The position numbers and the translations under genes are program-made. 38,742 nucleotides of DNA from Candidatus Aminicenantota bacterium (lineage in GTDB: Bacteria; Acidobacteriota; Aminicenantia; UBA2199). Below, one piece after another: positions 8,736-16,047 of the stretch. How positions within the stretch are numbered: the stretch's first letter is position 1; each line of letters begins with the position of its first letter. Where the stretch lies: the NCBI GenBank assembly GCA_026393835.1, contig JAPKZK010000105.1, forward strand, positions 1 through 38,742. The letters run 5' to 3'. Below the pieces are notes generated by a model. It did no database searches and had not been told where the DNA came from. It was given only the letters and a program-made list of their open reading frames with translations.

Positions 8736-11207
8736 TTACAATTTGGCCGAAACTCTTACTTCATCGATGTAGACGTCATCGTTATTATCGCTGGCGTCAC
8801 ACATGAACCTGATTTTCATACCCGTCGGAAAGGTGTACGCTGTCTCATCGATCAATACCGTCTTATTATAAAACGTTCCATTGCTAAAACCTGTACCACT
8901 CACATAGGTGGCCACGGTAGTCCAGGTGGAGCCGTTGTAATACTGGACCCAAAAATCCTCACCCGTTTCCATGCTGGCCGCTTTGAACCAGAATTCTACC
9001 TTTATCTGGGTGTACCCGGGGGTATGCACATCGATGCCGTTGGTATGGTAAAAAGAGGATGCGGTTCCGCTGTTATCCTGGATATCCGCCGCCTTCGTAC
9101 CCTGGTGGGCATAGGTGCTGCCGCCGGTATATAACGCGCAGTCGCCGCCGCCGTCGGTATAATTCCCGAAACTAACCTCGAAATCATCATAGGTCAGGAC
9201 CGTCCATTCGGGTAATGCCTGGGTGACCGCGGATTGTTCGGTGGACCAGCCGGTTTCATTGGGGTAGATGTATTTGTCCCGCGCTTTGACCCGGTACGTA
9301 TAGGATGTGCTGGGGGTTAAACCGGTATCCGTGTATGTGGGACTCGCCTGCCATGAGCTGCTGTGGCCGCCTGTCGCCAGACACTCGAAAAAATATTCCA
9401 CCCCGCTGGGATCGGAAGCCGTCGTGGCGGTCATGGTAATGGAGTTGGGACCCGTGGCAATGGGTACAACGGCCCAGGTCATGGGATTGGGAGTCGGCGC
9501 ATCTTCATCCCCGGTGTTGTTAATATAGAGGAATACCGCGTTAAAGGCGCCCCAGTTCCCGTTGGCGTCCTGGCCGCGAACGAAAAGAATGTGCTTCTCT
9601 TCAGCCCAACCCGTGGTATCGATGGCAGCGGTAACAGATTCGATGGTACCGTTAAAGGCGCCGTCGGAAGCAGACATGGCAATGGCCACAGGTGTGGGAG
9701 ACGTTACCCACGGAGGTGTGTCCACATAATATTCCGCGGCAGCGATGTTCTGGGTCGGTTCCGTTCCATTGGTGTTATTGTATCGGGTGTCGTTAATAGA
9801 CGCGCTTAAGGTAACGCTGGCCCCGGCAGGTACGCCGATGGGAGTGGAACCGTAATTGAGGGCGACATTAACGGCGTCGGGACCGGCGGGAGTCATATAT
9901 GGCGTCCTGGCGACTTTAATGGAATACAATAGCGTGGGCATATTCGCGGGAACCAACGTGTTTTCAAAGTAGGTACAACTCTCGAAGAACGCTGTTCCCA
10001 ATTCTATACAAAAACCCGCTATGCCCAGTTCACCGTAGATATGATCTTCGGTGGTTCCATCAGTGGGATAGAGGCCGATAGACTGTTGGGGGGTGTGGCC
10101 GTTAAAATAAGCCATCTTGCGGCCAAAGGTTTGAAATGGTGTGGCGTTAGGGCATGTAGCAGATGTCCAGCCCCAGGGCCACAGCACCAATTTCCCACTG
10201 CTGTGGAGATCGATATACACGCCGGGGGTATCCGGGGGGGCCGCATCCGTGTCCAGGGGGCCGCGTTGATCCGGGAATTCGGACACCATGTAATCCTGGA
10301 TAACCTGGGTCTCCGGCTCCGATCCCGCATAGGCGCCATGATAAGTAAGGTTGCACGGGTCGCTGCTGGAACCGCCGCAGCAATTCCACTTGAACACGAA
10401 GTTCCTGTTGAGGTCGGCGCCACGTAAGTTGCTGGTGGGACCGCAATAGTCCTGGTTGGTATTTTTTCGCCAGGAAAGCCCGGTCTCCGCTTTCTTCCGT
10501 CCGTCCGGGTTGGCTTGCAGCATCATATGGATTTCGTGATAATCCAGCATCCAGGTGGCGTCGGCGTCGGTCCCATAGTTGGTCACCAGGTATTCCGCCA
10601 GGCGCGTCAACAGTTCCGCCGGAGTGTATTCACGGGCATGGATAGAGGCTGTGAAGAAAATCTTCGGTTTTGGCCCCTCGATGGCTGAGTTGGTTAACTT
10701 CAAAACCATCAGGTCATAGCCGCCAAACCCATGGACCTTATCCCAGGTATCCCCAATGTCGGTCCAGGTAGCTAAACCCGGGTAATTGGCTGCAATGGAT
10801 GCCGCAGTGGTAAAGGCCTCTTCAACTGTTCGATAGCAGGTATAGCCCGGTATCGATTCGATTTGATACAACGCCGCTTCCTGTATCGCAGCAATTTTAT
10901 CCTCAAGGGGGTTGCAAATTTCTTCCAACTGCGACCCGGTGTCTAACAAACGATTGTATTCTTGTTCATTAGAAACCTGCACGATCACATAACCGGTCTC
11001 GTAATTGGATTCGATGACGTCCATCGAGATCACGATTTTGTGGGCCATGTCCAGGTCGGTGAAATAGACACGGAAGAACCGGGCTTCCTGGAAATCGCCG
11101 GGATTGTCCTGGGTTATAACTTCACCGGAAAGCGCCGTTTTACCCAGTCCGAAACTTGAAAACATCACAACCAAAACTAAAACCACAATACATCTTAAAA
11201 GCTTCAT
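8736..11207 (-). CDS. Secreted M14 zinc carboxypeptidase with C-terminal beta domains
   Basis: 823 residues. A signal peptide covers about residues 1-28. The catalytic domain (about 120-435) has the zinc ligands His190 and Glu193 (HARE) and His335 (IDLHSSG), the substrate-binding GADLNRNF with Arg268, and the general base Glu402 (CIELGT). This is a carboxypeptidase T/A-type active site that trims C-terminal residues from peptides. After it come an Ig-like segment (about 440-560), a fibronectin type III domain (about 570-665, ending with YTYRVKARD) and a jelly-roll or MAM/CBM-like domain (about 675-823), which probably attach the enzyme to a surface or polymer. GGAG precedes the start. It follows the 11246-11767 gene by 38 bp, so the two are probably co-transcribed. 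Confidence 0.92.
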   Translation of the reverse strand: MKLLRCIVVLVLVVMFSSFGLGKTALSGEVITQDNPGDFQEARFFRVYFTDLDMAHKIVISMDVIESNYETGYVIVQVSNEQEYNRLLDTGSQLEEICNPLEDKIAAIQEAALYQIESIPGYTCYRTVEEAFTTAASIAANYPGLATWTDIGDTWDKVHGFGGYDLMVLKLTNSAIEGPKPKIFFTASIHAREYTPAELLTRLAEYLVTNYGTDADATWMLDYHEIHMMLQANPDGRKKAETGLSWRKNTNQDYCGPTSNLRGADLNRNFVFKWNCCGGSSSDPCNLTYHGAYAGSEPETQVIQDYMVSEFPDQRGPLDTDAAPPDTPGVYIDLHSSGKLVLWPWGWTSATCPNATPFQTFGRKMAYFNGHTPQQSIGLYPTDGTTEDHIYGELGIAGFCIELGTAFFESCTYFENTLVPANMPTLLYSIKVARTPYMTPAGPDAVNVALNYGSTPIGVPAGASVTLSASINDTRYNNTNGTEPTQNIAAAEYYVDTPPWVTSPTPVAIAMSASDGAFNGTIESVTAAIDTTGWAEEKHILFVRGQDANGNWGAFNAVFLYINNTGDEDAPTPNPMTWAVVPIATGPNSITMTATTASDPSGVEYFFECLATGGHSSSWQASPTYTDTGLTPSTSYTYRVKARDKYIYPNETGWSTEQSAVTQALPEWTVLTYDDFEVSFGNYTDGGGDCALYTGGSTYAHQGTKAADIQDNSGTASSFYHTNGIDVHTPGYTQIKVEFWFKAASMETGEDFWVQYYNGSTWTTVATYVSGTGFSNGTFYNKTVLIDETAYTFPTGMKIRFMCDASDNNDDVYIDEVRVSAKL

Positions 11208-11245
11208 CGTTTTCTCCTTATATTATATTATTTTTTATGTTTATT

Positions 11246-11767
11246 TTATTCCCAGGCATACCACCAGCCGGAATGGACAATCGCATCGTCTATACAAGTG
11301 AAATACAGGAAATCATGCGTCCCACGCCAATAATACACCAGGTATTCAACGGGGGCTGCGGTTATTGTATTGTTTCCCGGTAGTTCGGTTATCCATTTGA
11401 ATAAATCATCGCCGCTGCGGGCAATTTGGTCCGGCGGTTGAAGTAACCGGATGATATCGCTCTTTTGGTATTTACCTTTAGAGAGGCGAATCTCCAGTTC
11501 AATCATGAGTTTATGTTTGCGGCCTTGCCAGCGGTCCACCTCAGCGTTCCATTTCCCGCCGTCGAAATGACCTTTGATCCGGCGGATTTCCGTGAATTCA
11601 GCGGCCAGTTTTTCGATGGGAACATTGGTAAAGCTTGTGTCTTTTGGTGTTTCTACGGGATCATTGCCGGTTACGCCGGCGGCAGCGTATAGAATTATGA
11701 GTGCCGCCAGGACAAAAAAAGCGGTTTTCTCAAGACACAAAGCCACATTAAACTGGAAAGATTTCAT
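11246..11767 (-). CDS. Small exported protein of unknown function
   Basis: 173 residues from the start at 11767; a further in-frame start at 11812 is possible but lacks a ribosome site, whereas 11767 has GGGG upstream. A hydrophobic segment (about residues 14-31, FFVLAALIILYAAAG) is a signal peptide or single anchor. The rest is polar, with aromatic-rich ends (VEYLVYYWRGTHDFLYF, GWWYAWE). I do not recognise the family. It lies directly upstream of the M14 carboxypeptidase in the same direction, so it may be an inhibitor, chaperone or surface partner of that enzyme, but nothing in the sequence shows this. Confidence 0.7.
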   Translation of the reverse strand: MKSFQFNVALCLEKTAFFVLAALIILYAAAGVTGNDPVETPKDTSFTNVPIEKLAAEFTEIRRIKGHFDGGKWNAEVDRWQGRKHKLMIELEIRLSKGKYQKSDIIRLLQPPDQIARSGDDLFKWITELPGNNTITAAPVEYLVYYWRGTHDFLYFTCIDDAIVHSGWWYAWE

Positions 11768-11862
11768 GTTTTTGAACCCCAAATTTATTTCCTGATTAAT
11801 TATAAAGAGCATCCGTGGTATAAGATATCAATCCCGTATAAATTTTTATAAAAATTGATTCA

Positions 11863-11877
11863 GGGGACGGCGTCCCC
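11863..11877. repeat. Short perfect palindrome (GGGGACGGCGTCCCC)
   Basis: Seven base pairs around one central base, in the short gap upstream of the 11246-11767 gene. The preceding AAAATTGATTCA recurs near 11963. It has no T-run and is not clearly a terminator. Confidence 0.45.
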
Positions 11878-12020
11878 ATTTATAGTCTTCGCCTGCATCC
11901 TGAAAATAGTGGGTAAATCGCTGTTAAAGCGAAACGATTATAAAAAATCGTTCAAAAGTATCAAAATTGATTCACCGGCACGGTGCGGTCCGGTCACAAA
12001 GAATGAAAAAGCTGCCTGTT

Positions 12021-13598
12021 TCATACCCAGGCGGCAAAAATTTTTTTTCCATCCGTTTCACTTAGCTCGTTTTTCCCAATAAGACCGCTTTCCTTTCTTA
12101 AATCGTAAACCAGCAGGTAACCGGTGGTTTCATTTTGCGCCTCCAGGTAACCGCACAACTGCCGGATACCATCCCGGTGATACGCTTCGCCGCGCCATAT
12201 TTTAAGCTCGATAATGTATTTTTTATTATCAAACGTGACCACGATATCCAATCGTTTTTCTTCGGAAACCTGGACCTCTTTGAAATCAAATCCTCGGCCA
12301 TTGATAATAGGTCTGATAAAGGCCAGGAACAAAAGTCTGCCGTTTCGTTCAAGAAACTCCCGGTCCTTTTGGCTGTAGTTTTCTTTCATAAAACCCTGGA
12401 ATTTAAGGAGGATTTTTTTTATATCCAGGCCGCCGGTTTCATTGAGATATTTAGCGGTAAAATGATCCCATATCGCTTTTCCTGATGTTTCCAGCTTCGA
12501 AGCCATGTAATTGTAAATACGCTGCTCATACAAACGGTTATGAATTTTTGCCTTGCCTTTCTCATCTTTTAAGACGCCGTAAATCTTACCGAAAAGAAAG
12601 AGTGGGTTATCTGTATTAAATGAATACTCGGCCCCGTTCATGATTATATCGAAAACCGATTCATATAGGTCCGGGTTATTTTCAAGGTTTTGAATAAGGC
12701 TGTCGGAATTGGTATTATCGGTATTAAGAGAAATTTGAACCGCTCTTTCCAGGTCTCCCGGCTGCCATTCATTCCTGGTTTCTTTGGCAGGAAGTATTTT
12801 TTCATGGATGATTTTACACAACTGGCTGACCAGGAAGGGATAGCCGGAGGTCAGGTAAAACAGTTGTTCGGCAAAAAAGGGAATATCGAGTGTTACCTGT
12901 TCTTCTTTCGTATAGTCCTCAAGCATGGTCCTGATTTCATTGGCGGAAAAGGAAAGGTTCACTTCAAAATCAACGGCAATATTCCAGGGGCTGTTAAATT
13001 TGGCTTCGGAATCCTTCCTGTATTTGATTTTTAAACTTTTGACATCATGGACACCTGCTAATATCACGCTGTGGAAAGTCGGTTGTCCCGGTTCGCGTCG
13101 CTTCAAGTATTTGTTTCTCAGCATGCCCAGGAAATCCAGGAATAATTGGTTGTTGCTGCTTTTATCGACTTCGTCGATCATGAGTACGATTTTTTTCCCC
13201 GTTTCTTTAACCAGTTTGCCGATCCACAGGCCCAGTTTATCGATACGATCCGGGAGAGGTTCGGAGTCGATAAATTTCACCAGTTTGTCATCGCCGGAGG
13301 ATGAAAATTCTTCCTTTAGTAAGAGGAAAAAAGCGTCGATAAATACTGCCGCGTTGTCGAAACCCTCTTCGCCGATGCCTTCAAAGCTTGTGATGATCGG
13401 GAAATAGTCGCCGGAAGTTTTGAGTAACCGGTTTAACATATAGATGGTGGTGGTTTTCCCGTATTGGCGGGGGCGGTTAATCACAAAATAATCGCCCTGT
13501 TCAACCATTTTAAATATCTCGTTTATTTTTCCGGATATATCCACCATATAATGTTCTTCCGGTATGCATGCACCTGTTATATTAAATCTTTTTTTCAT
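12021..13598 (-). CDS. AAA-ATPase-like/PD-(D/E)XK nuclease protein, copy 3
   Basis: 525 residues, the same length as copy 2. The P-loop, Walker B and C-terminal nuclease triad (Asp, Glu, Lys in LDIVVTFDNKKYIIELKIW) are intact, so the protein should be active. The start at 13598 has AGGCGA upstream and is the one shared by all copies. Residues 79-130 (GFDNAAVFIDAFFLLL...) are of the copy-1 type, unlike copy 2. The rest is almost identical to copy 2. It lies between the M14 operon and the hybrid regulator, with its own promoter. Function is unknown; a nuclease acting on or copying with mobile DNA is only a guess. Confidence 0.92.
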   Translation of the reverse strand: MKKRFNITGACIPEEHYMVDISGKINEIFKMVEQGDYFVINRPRQYGKTTTIYMLNRLLKTSGDYFPIITSFEGIGEEGFDNAAVFIDAFFLLLKEEFSSSGDDKLVKFIDSEPLPDRIDKLGLWIGKLVKETGKKIVLMIDEVDKSSNNQLFLDFLGMLRNKYLKRREPGQPTFHSVILAGVHDVKSLKIKYRKDSEAKFNSPWNIAVDFEVNLSFSANEIRTMLEDYTKEEQVTLDIPFFAEQLFYLTSGYPFLVSQLCKIIHEKILPAKETRNEWQPGDLERAVQISLNTDNTNSDSLIQNLENNPDLYESVFDIIMNGAEYSFNTDNPLFLFGKIYGVLKDEKGKAKIHNRLYEQRIYNYMASKLETSGKAIWDHFTAKYLNETGGLDIKKILLKFQGFMKENYSQKDREFLERNGRLLFLAFIRPIINGRGFDFKEVQVSEEKRLDIVVTFDNKKYIIELKIWRGEAYHRDGIRQLCGYLEAQNETTGYLLVYDLRKESGLIGKNELSETDGKKIFAAWV

Positions 13599-13619
13599 TG
13601 CGTCGCCTGTTTCTTTCCT

Positions 13620-13648
13620 ATTATAACAAAAGAGAGGGCAATATACAA
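13620..13648 (-). promoter_or_regulatory. Promoter of AAA/PD-(D/E)XK copy 3
   Basis: TTGTAT, 17 bp, TATAAT on the minus strand. The boxes match the other two copies, although the spacer bases and the sequence upstream have diverged. Confidence 0.55.
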
Positions 13649-13663
13649 TACGGAGCATCCGGT

Positions 13664-15310
13664 TCAAAAGGGCTGGAAATCGGACGGCAACCGGTGAAAT
13701 GTCTCTTTAAAACATTTGGTAAAATAAGCGGAGCTGGAAAAACCTACTTTATAAGCCACTTCAGTGACATTGCCATATTGGGATTTCAGCAGTTCGAAGG
13801 ACCGTTTGAGTCGATAGGATTGGATAAACTTTTGCGGGGCTTGGCCGGTCAAAGCAAATATCTTGCGGTACAGCGTGGGCCGGCTGATATCAAGGGCGGT
13901 TGCCAATTGATCCACACCAAAACCAGGGTCGGATAAGTTCTTTTCGATCAACGATTGTATTTTATCGAGAAATAGAGTTTCCAACTCCGATAACGAAATC
14001 TCCTCCGGCTGAAAGCGCATCCGCCGCTCCAGTTTTTCATGGAGTTGACGCCGCAGGTTGACCAGGTTTTTGATCCGGGCCAGCAGCACTTCAACATTGA
14101 AGGGTTTGATAATATAGTCGTCGGCGCCGGCTTGCAGGCCCAGGATTATTTCACTATCCGCGGCACTGGCCGTTAAAAGGATAATCGGGATATGGCTGGT
14201 ATCGATATCTTTTTTTAACACCCGGCACAATTCGATACCATCGACTACCGGCATGATTATATCGCTGACAATGATATCCGGGATCATTTTTTTGGCCGTG
14301 TCTATACCTTCCCGACCATTTTCTACCGCCACTACGATATAATACTTTTCCAGTAATATCCTGATAAATGTGCGCATATCGACGTTGTCTTCCACCAGCA
14401 GCACAATATTCCGCCCCCGCGGGTTTGTCGCAATATCGGGGAGTTCATCGCCGGGCCGGCGCGCTTCCTCTTTTTCCAACTGCATCATGAAAGCATGATG
14501 GGCGGAAATTTCACTGCCGGCTTTTTCTCGCGAAGCCGAACCGGGGGGCGTTTCAATTTCACCGGGTAGTAAGGACTCTTTTTCAATGGGAAGCCGTATA
14601 ACAAATTCGGTTCCTTCCGCTTCACTGCTGTTCACATGGATTGTGCCCCGGTGGAGCGTGATATACTCCTTGACCAGGTAGAGCCCGATACCGAAGCCCT
14701 TTTTTTGAAGTTCAAAGGGTTTGCTCAAATGATAATAGCAATCGAATATCGACTCCAATTGCGCCGGGGGGATCCCGGGCCCTGTATCGCAAACAGATAT
14801 GACCACGGCATCCGGGGCGGACCGGTGAACCGATACCTTGACCTGTCCGCCGGCAGGAGTATATTTCAAAGCGTTCATAACCAGGTTACACATCACCTCT
14901 GCCATCTTTTCAGGGTCAAAATACAGGATGATATTTTTTTTTTCGGTGTCAAGGATCAACTCGATTTCATTTTCCTCGGCCAATACAGCAAAAGAAGCAA
15001 TGACTCCTTTTAAAAAGGTTATGAGATCGTGGAGGTCGGTTTTTAATGATAATTCCTTTCTACCGATTTCAGATAACGCCAGCACCTGCTTAATGATAAA
15101 GAATAGCCGCTGGGCATTGCGCAGCATCAGGGACAGTTTTCGTTTAGGGCCATTGCCGTTGCAGGTAGAATGCATTTCCTCCAGCGCCGTAATAAGCAGG
15201 GTTAGAGGCGTACGAAATTCATGGGATATCCCGGCCAAAAGACGGGATTCGGTTTCCAATATTTCGTCCGAGGGAGATGTGCTGTTTGTTTCTTCGGTTT
15301 GTCCCCTCAT
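13664..15310 (-). CDS. Soluble hybrid histidine kinase-receiver-AraC regulator
   Basis: 548 residues from the ATG at 15310 (GGAG 7 bases upstream). A longer frame to a TTG at 15412 would start upstream of the predicted promoter and is rejected. Order: H-box AGISHEFRTPL with His30; HATPase with N-box MNALKYTP, DTGPGIP and GFGIGLYL; receiver domain LLVEDN...IVSDIIMP with phosphoacceptor Asp350 and Lys in IIKPFN; and a C-terminal AraC helix-turn-helix (about 440-548, VDQLATALDISRPTLYRKI and VAYKVGFSSSAYFTKCFK). It matches the output half of the hybrid two-component systems of Bacteroidota but has no periplasmic or membrane sensor, so its signal must be cytoplasmic or come from a partner. It sits 300 bp downstream of the lanthipeptide precursor on the same strand; control of that gene is possible. 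Confidence 0.92.
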   Translation of the reverse strand: MRGQTEETNSTSPSDEILETESRLLAGISHEFRTPLTLLITALEEMHSTCNGNGPKRKLSLMLRNAQRLFFIIKQVLALSEIGRKELSLKTDLHDLITFLKGVIASFAVLAEENEIELILDTEKKNIILYFDPEKMAEVMCNLVMNALKYTPAGGQVKVSVHRSAPDAVVISVCDTGPGIPPAQLESIFDCYYHLSKPFELQKKGFGIGLYLVKEYITLHRGTIHVNSSEAEGTEFVIRLPIEKESLLPGEIETPPGSASREKAGSEISAHHAFMMQLEKEEARRPGDELPDIATNPRGRNIVLLVEDNVDMRTFIRILLEKYYIVVAVENGREGIDTAKKMIPDIIVSDIIMPVVDGIELCRVLKKDIDTSHIPIILLTASAADSEIILGLQAGADDYIIKPFNVEVLLARIKNLVNLRRQLHEKLERRMRFQPEEISLSELETLFLDKIQSLIEKNLSDPGFGVDQLATALDISRPTLYRKIFALTGQAPQKFIQSYRLKRSFELLKSQYGNVTEVAYKVGFSSSAYFTKCFKETFHRLPSDFQPF

Positions 15311-15342
15311 CTCTCGCTCCTTGTATGAAGAACGCCGGGCAT
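15307..15342 (-). CDS. Possible 11-residue leader peptide of the regulator
   Basis: MPGVLHTRSER, preceded at a longish distance by AGGAGG (12 bases). Its stop codon overlaps the regulator's start as ATGA, an arrangement that often couples translation. No composition bias suggests attenuation. It may be a chance frame. Confidence 0.25.
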   Translation of the reverse strand: MPGVLHTRSER

Positions 15343-15388
15343 TAATTTTCGAATCCTCCTTATCGACTATTATGCCGAATTTTTTATG

Positions 15389-15417
15389 ATTATAATACAA
15401 ATAAAGCCTCAAATCAA
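15389..15417 (-). promoter_or_regulatory. Promoter of the hybrid regulator
   Basis: TTGATT, 17 bp, TATAAT on the minus strand. The expected transcript start near 15382 leaves a leader of about 70 bases and excludes the upstream TTG as start codon. Confidence 0.5.
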
Positions 15418-15434
15418 GAAAAATTTTTAGAAAT

Positions 15435-15500
15435 TTCCGTAGGGGCTGACCTGCGTGTCAGCCCAATTTTGGGCGAACACACGGGTTCGCCCCTACGGAA
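15435..15500. repeat. Two-hairpin palindromic element (66 bp)
   Basis: Ends are the 12-bp inverted repeat TTCCGTAGGGGC/GCCCCTACGGAA. Inside are two hairpins, GGGCTGAC with GTCAGCCC and GGGCGAAC with GTTCGCCC. The same architecture recurs at 25044-25112, so this looks like a small dispersed (REP- or MITE-like) element. A separate palindrome GCACGC-GGC-GCGTGC follows at 15514-15528. The remainder of 15311-15610 holds only the regulator's leader and promoter. Confidence 0.75.
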
Positions 15501-15610
15501 GTCTTTTTACTGGGCACGCGGCGCGTGCAAATGTAGAATCGTATAACGTATAATCTGCGGACTTACGTTTTTTCGTGCTAATTGTTAAAGGGTGTAACGG
15601 GAGTAACTAG

Positions 15611-15766
15611 TTAGCAAATAATTCCAACCTCACAAGTCAAGCATTTGGAGTTACACCGGCTGACCAATGTTGCTCCTCCATTGGCAGCTTGCAGGTCATT
15701 GTTGGTCAGGATGGAAACGGTCTCTTTTTTTAATACCAGCTTTTTGTCTGTTTTTTTTGTTTTCAT
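15611..15766 (-). CDS. Class I lanthipeptide precursor peptide (orphan)
   Basis: 51 residues, shorter than most gene callers' limit. The leader MKTKKTDKKLVLKKETVSIL and its continuation end in NGG (29-31). The KKLxLKKETVxxL pattern with a terminal double glycine is the class I lanthipeptide leader seen in Bacteroidota and Aminicenantes (the GG-type natural product precursor families). The core after Gly31 is ATLVSRCNSKCLTCEVGIIC: four Ser/Thr (Thr33, Ser36, Ser40, Thr44) and four Cys (38, 42, 45, 51), enough for up to four lanthionine rings. GGAG lies 8 bases upstream of the start. No LanB dehydratase, LanC cyclase, protease or transporter is in the window, so modification must come from elsewhere. 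Alternatively it is a precursor for a radical-SAM pathway, which uses similar leaders. Confidence 0.85.
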   Translation of the reverse strand: MKTKKTDKKLVLKKETVSILTNNDLQAANGGATLVSRCNSKCLTCEVGIIC

Positions 15767-15783
15767 GGTTTTTTCTCCTATTA

Positions 15784-15852
15784 TTATTGATAGATTTTAA
15801 TCGCCACGCTTTTGCCTGTCCGACTGTTCCATATAATTTCATCGTACTTCAT
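15784..15852 (-). CDS. Possible 22-residue upstream peptide of the lanthipeptide gene
   Basis: Starts MKYDEIIWNSRTGKSV and stops 17 bases before the lanthipeptide start, next to its ribosome site. The AAAAGG nine bases upstream is a weak ribosome site. It could couple or regulate translation, or be chance. Confidence 0.25.
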   Translation of the reverse strand: MKYDEIIWNSRTGKSVAIKIYQ

Positions 15853-15895
15853 ACTTTTTAGCCTTTTTAATTGAATCGACACGCGTATAGATTAT

Positions 15896-15912
15896 CACAA
15901 TAAACACAATAA
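15896..15912. promoter_or_regulatory. Direct repeat CACAATAA x2 in a divergent intergenic region
   Basis: Two identical 8-mers at 15896-15903 and 15905-15912, spaced 9 bp apart, between the lanthipeptide gene and the kinase operon. Such tandem sites often bind a regulator dimer. On the minus strand TTGAAT and GATAAT flank it, but with only 15 bp spacing. Confidence 0.35.
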
Positions 15913-15938
15913 TTCAAGCATTAAAAATGAAATACCCC

Positions 15939-15967
15939 TTGACTTTTTTTTTTATTTTCTCTATTGT
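15939..15967 (+). promoter_or_regulatory. Probable promoter of the sensor-kinase operon
   Basis: TTGACT, 17 bp, TATTGT. The leader to the start codon at 16048 would be about 70 bases. The spacer is a run of T. Confidence 0.4.
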
Positions 15968-16047
15968 TTCATAATGTAAGGACGAAGCATGAGAATTAAT
16001 GGTATTACATTATTTAATCTGGTGAAAAGCCTGGGAGGGACAAAAAA

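Noticed and set aside
11863..11877. Terminator upstream of the M14 unit
   Set aside because: A perfect palindrome without a T-run; kept only as a repeat.
15310..15412. Longer start for the hybrid regulator at 15412 (TTG)
   Set aside because: The TTG lacks a ribosome site and lies upstream of the predicted -10 box, while the ATG at 15310 has GGAG.
15514..15528. Intrinsic terminator of the lanthipeptide gene
   Set aside because: The hairpin is good, but on the transcribed strand it is followed by A-rich sequence, not a T-run.
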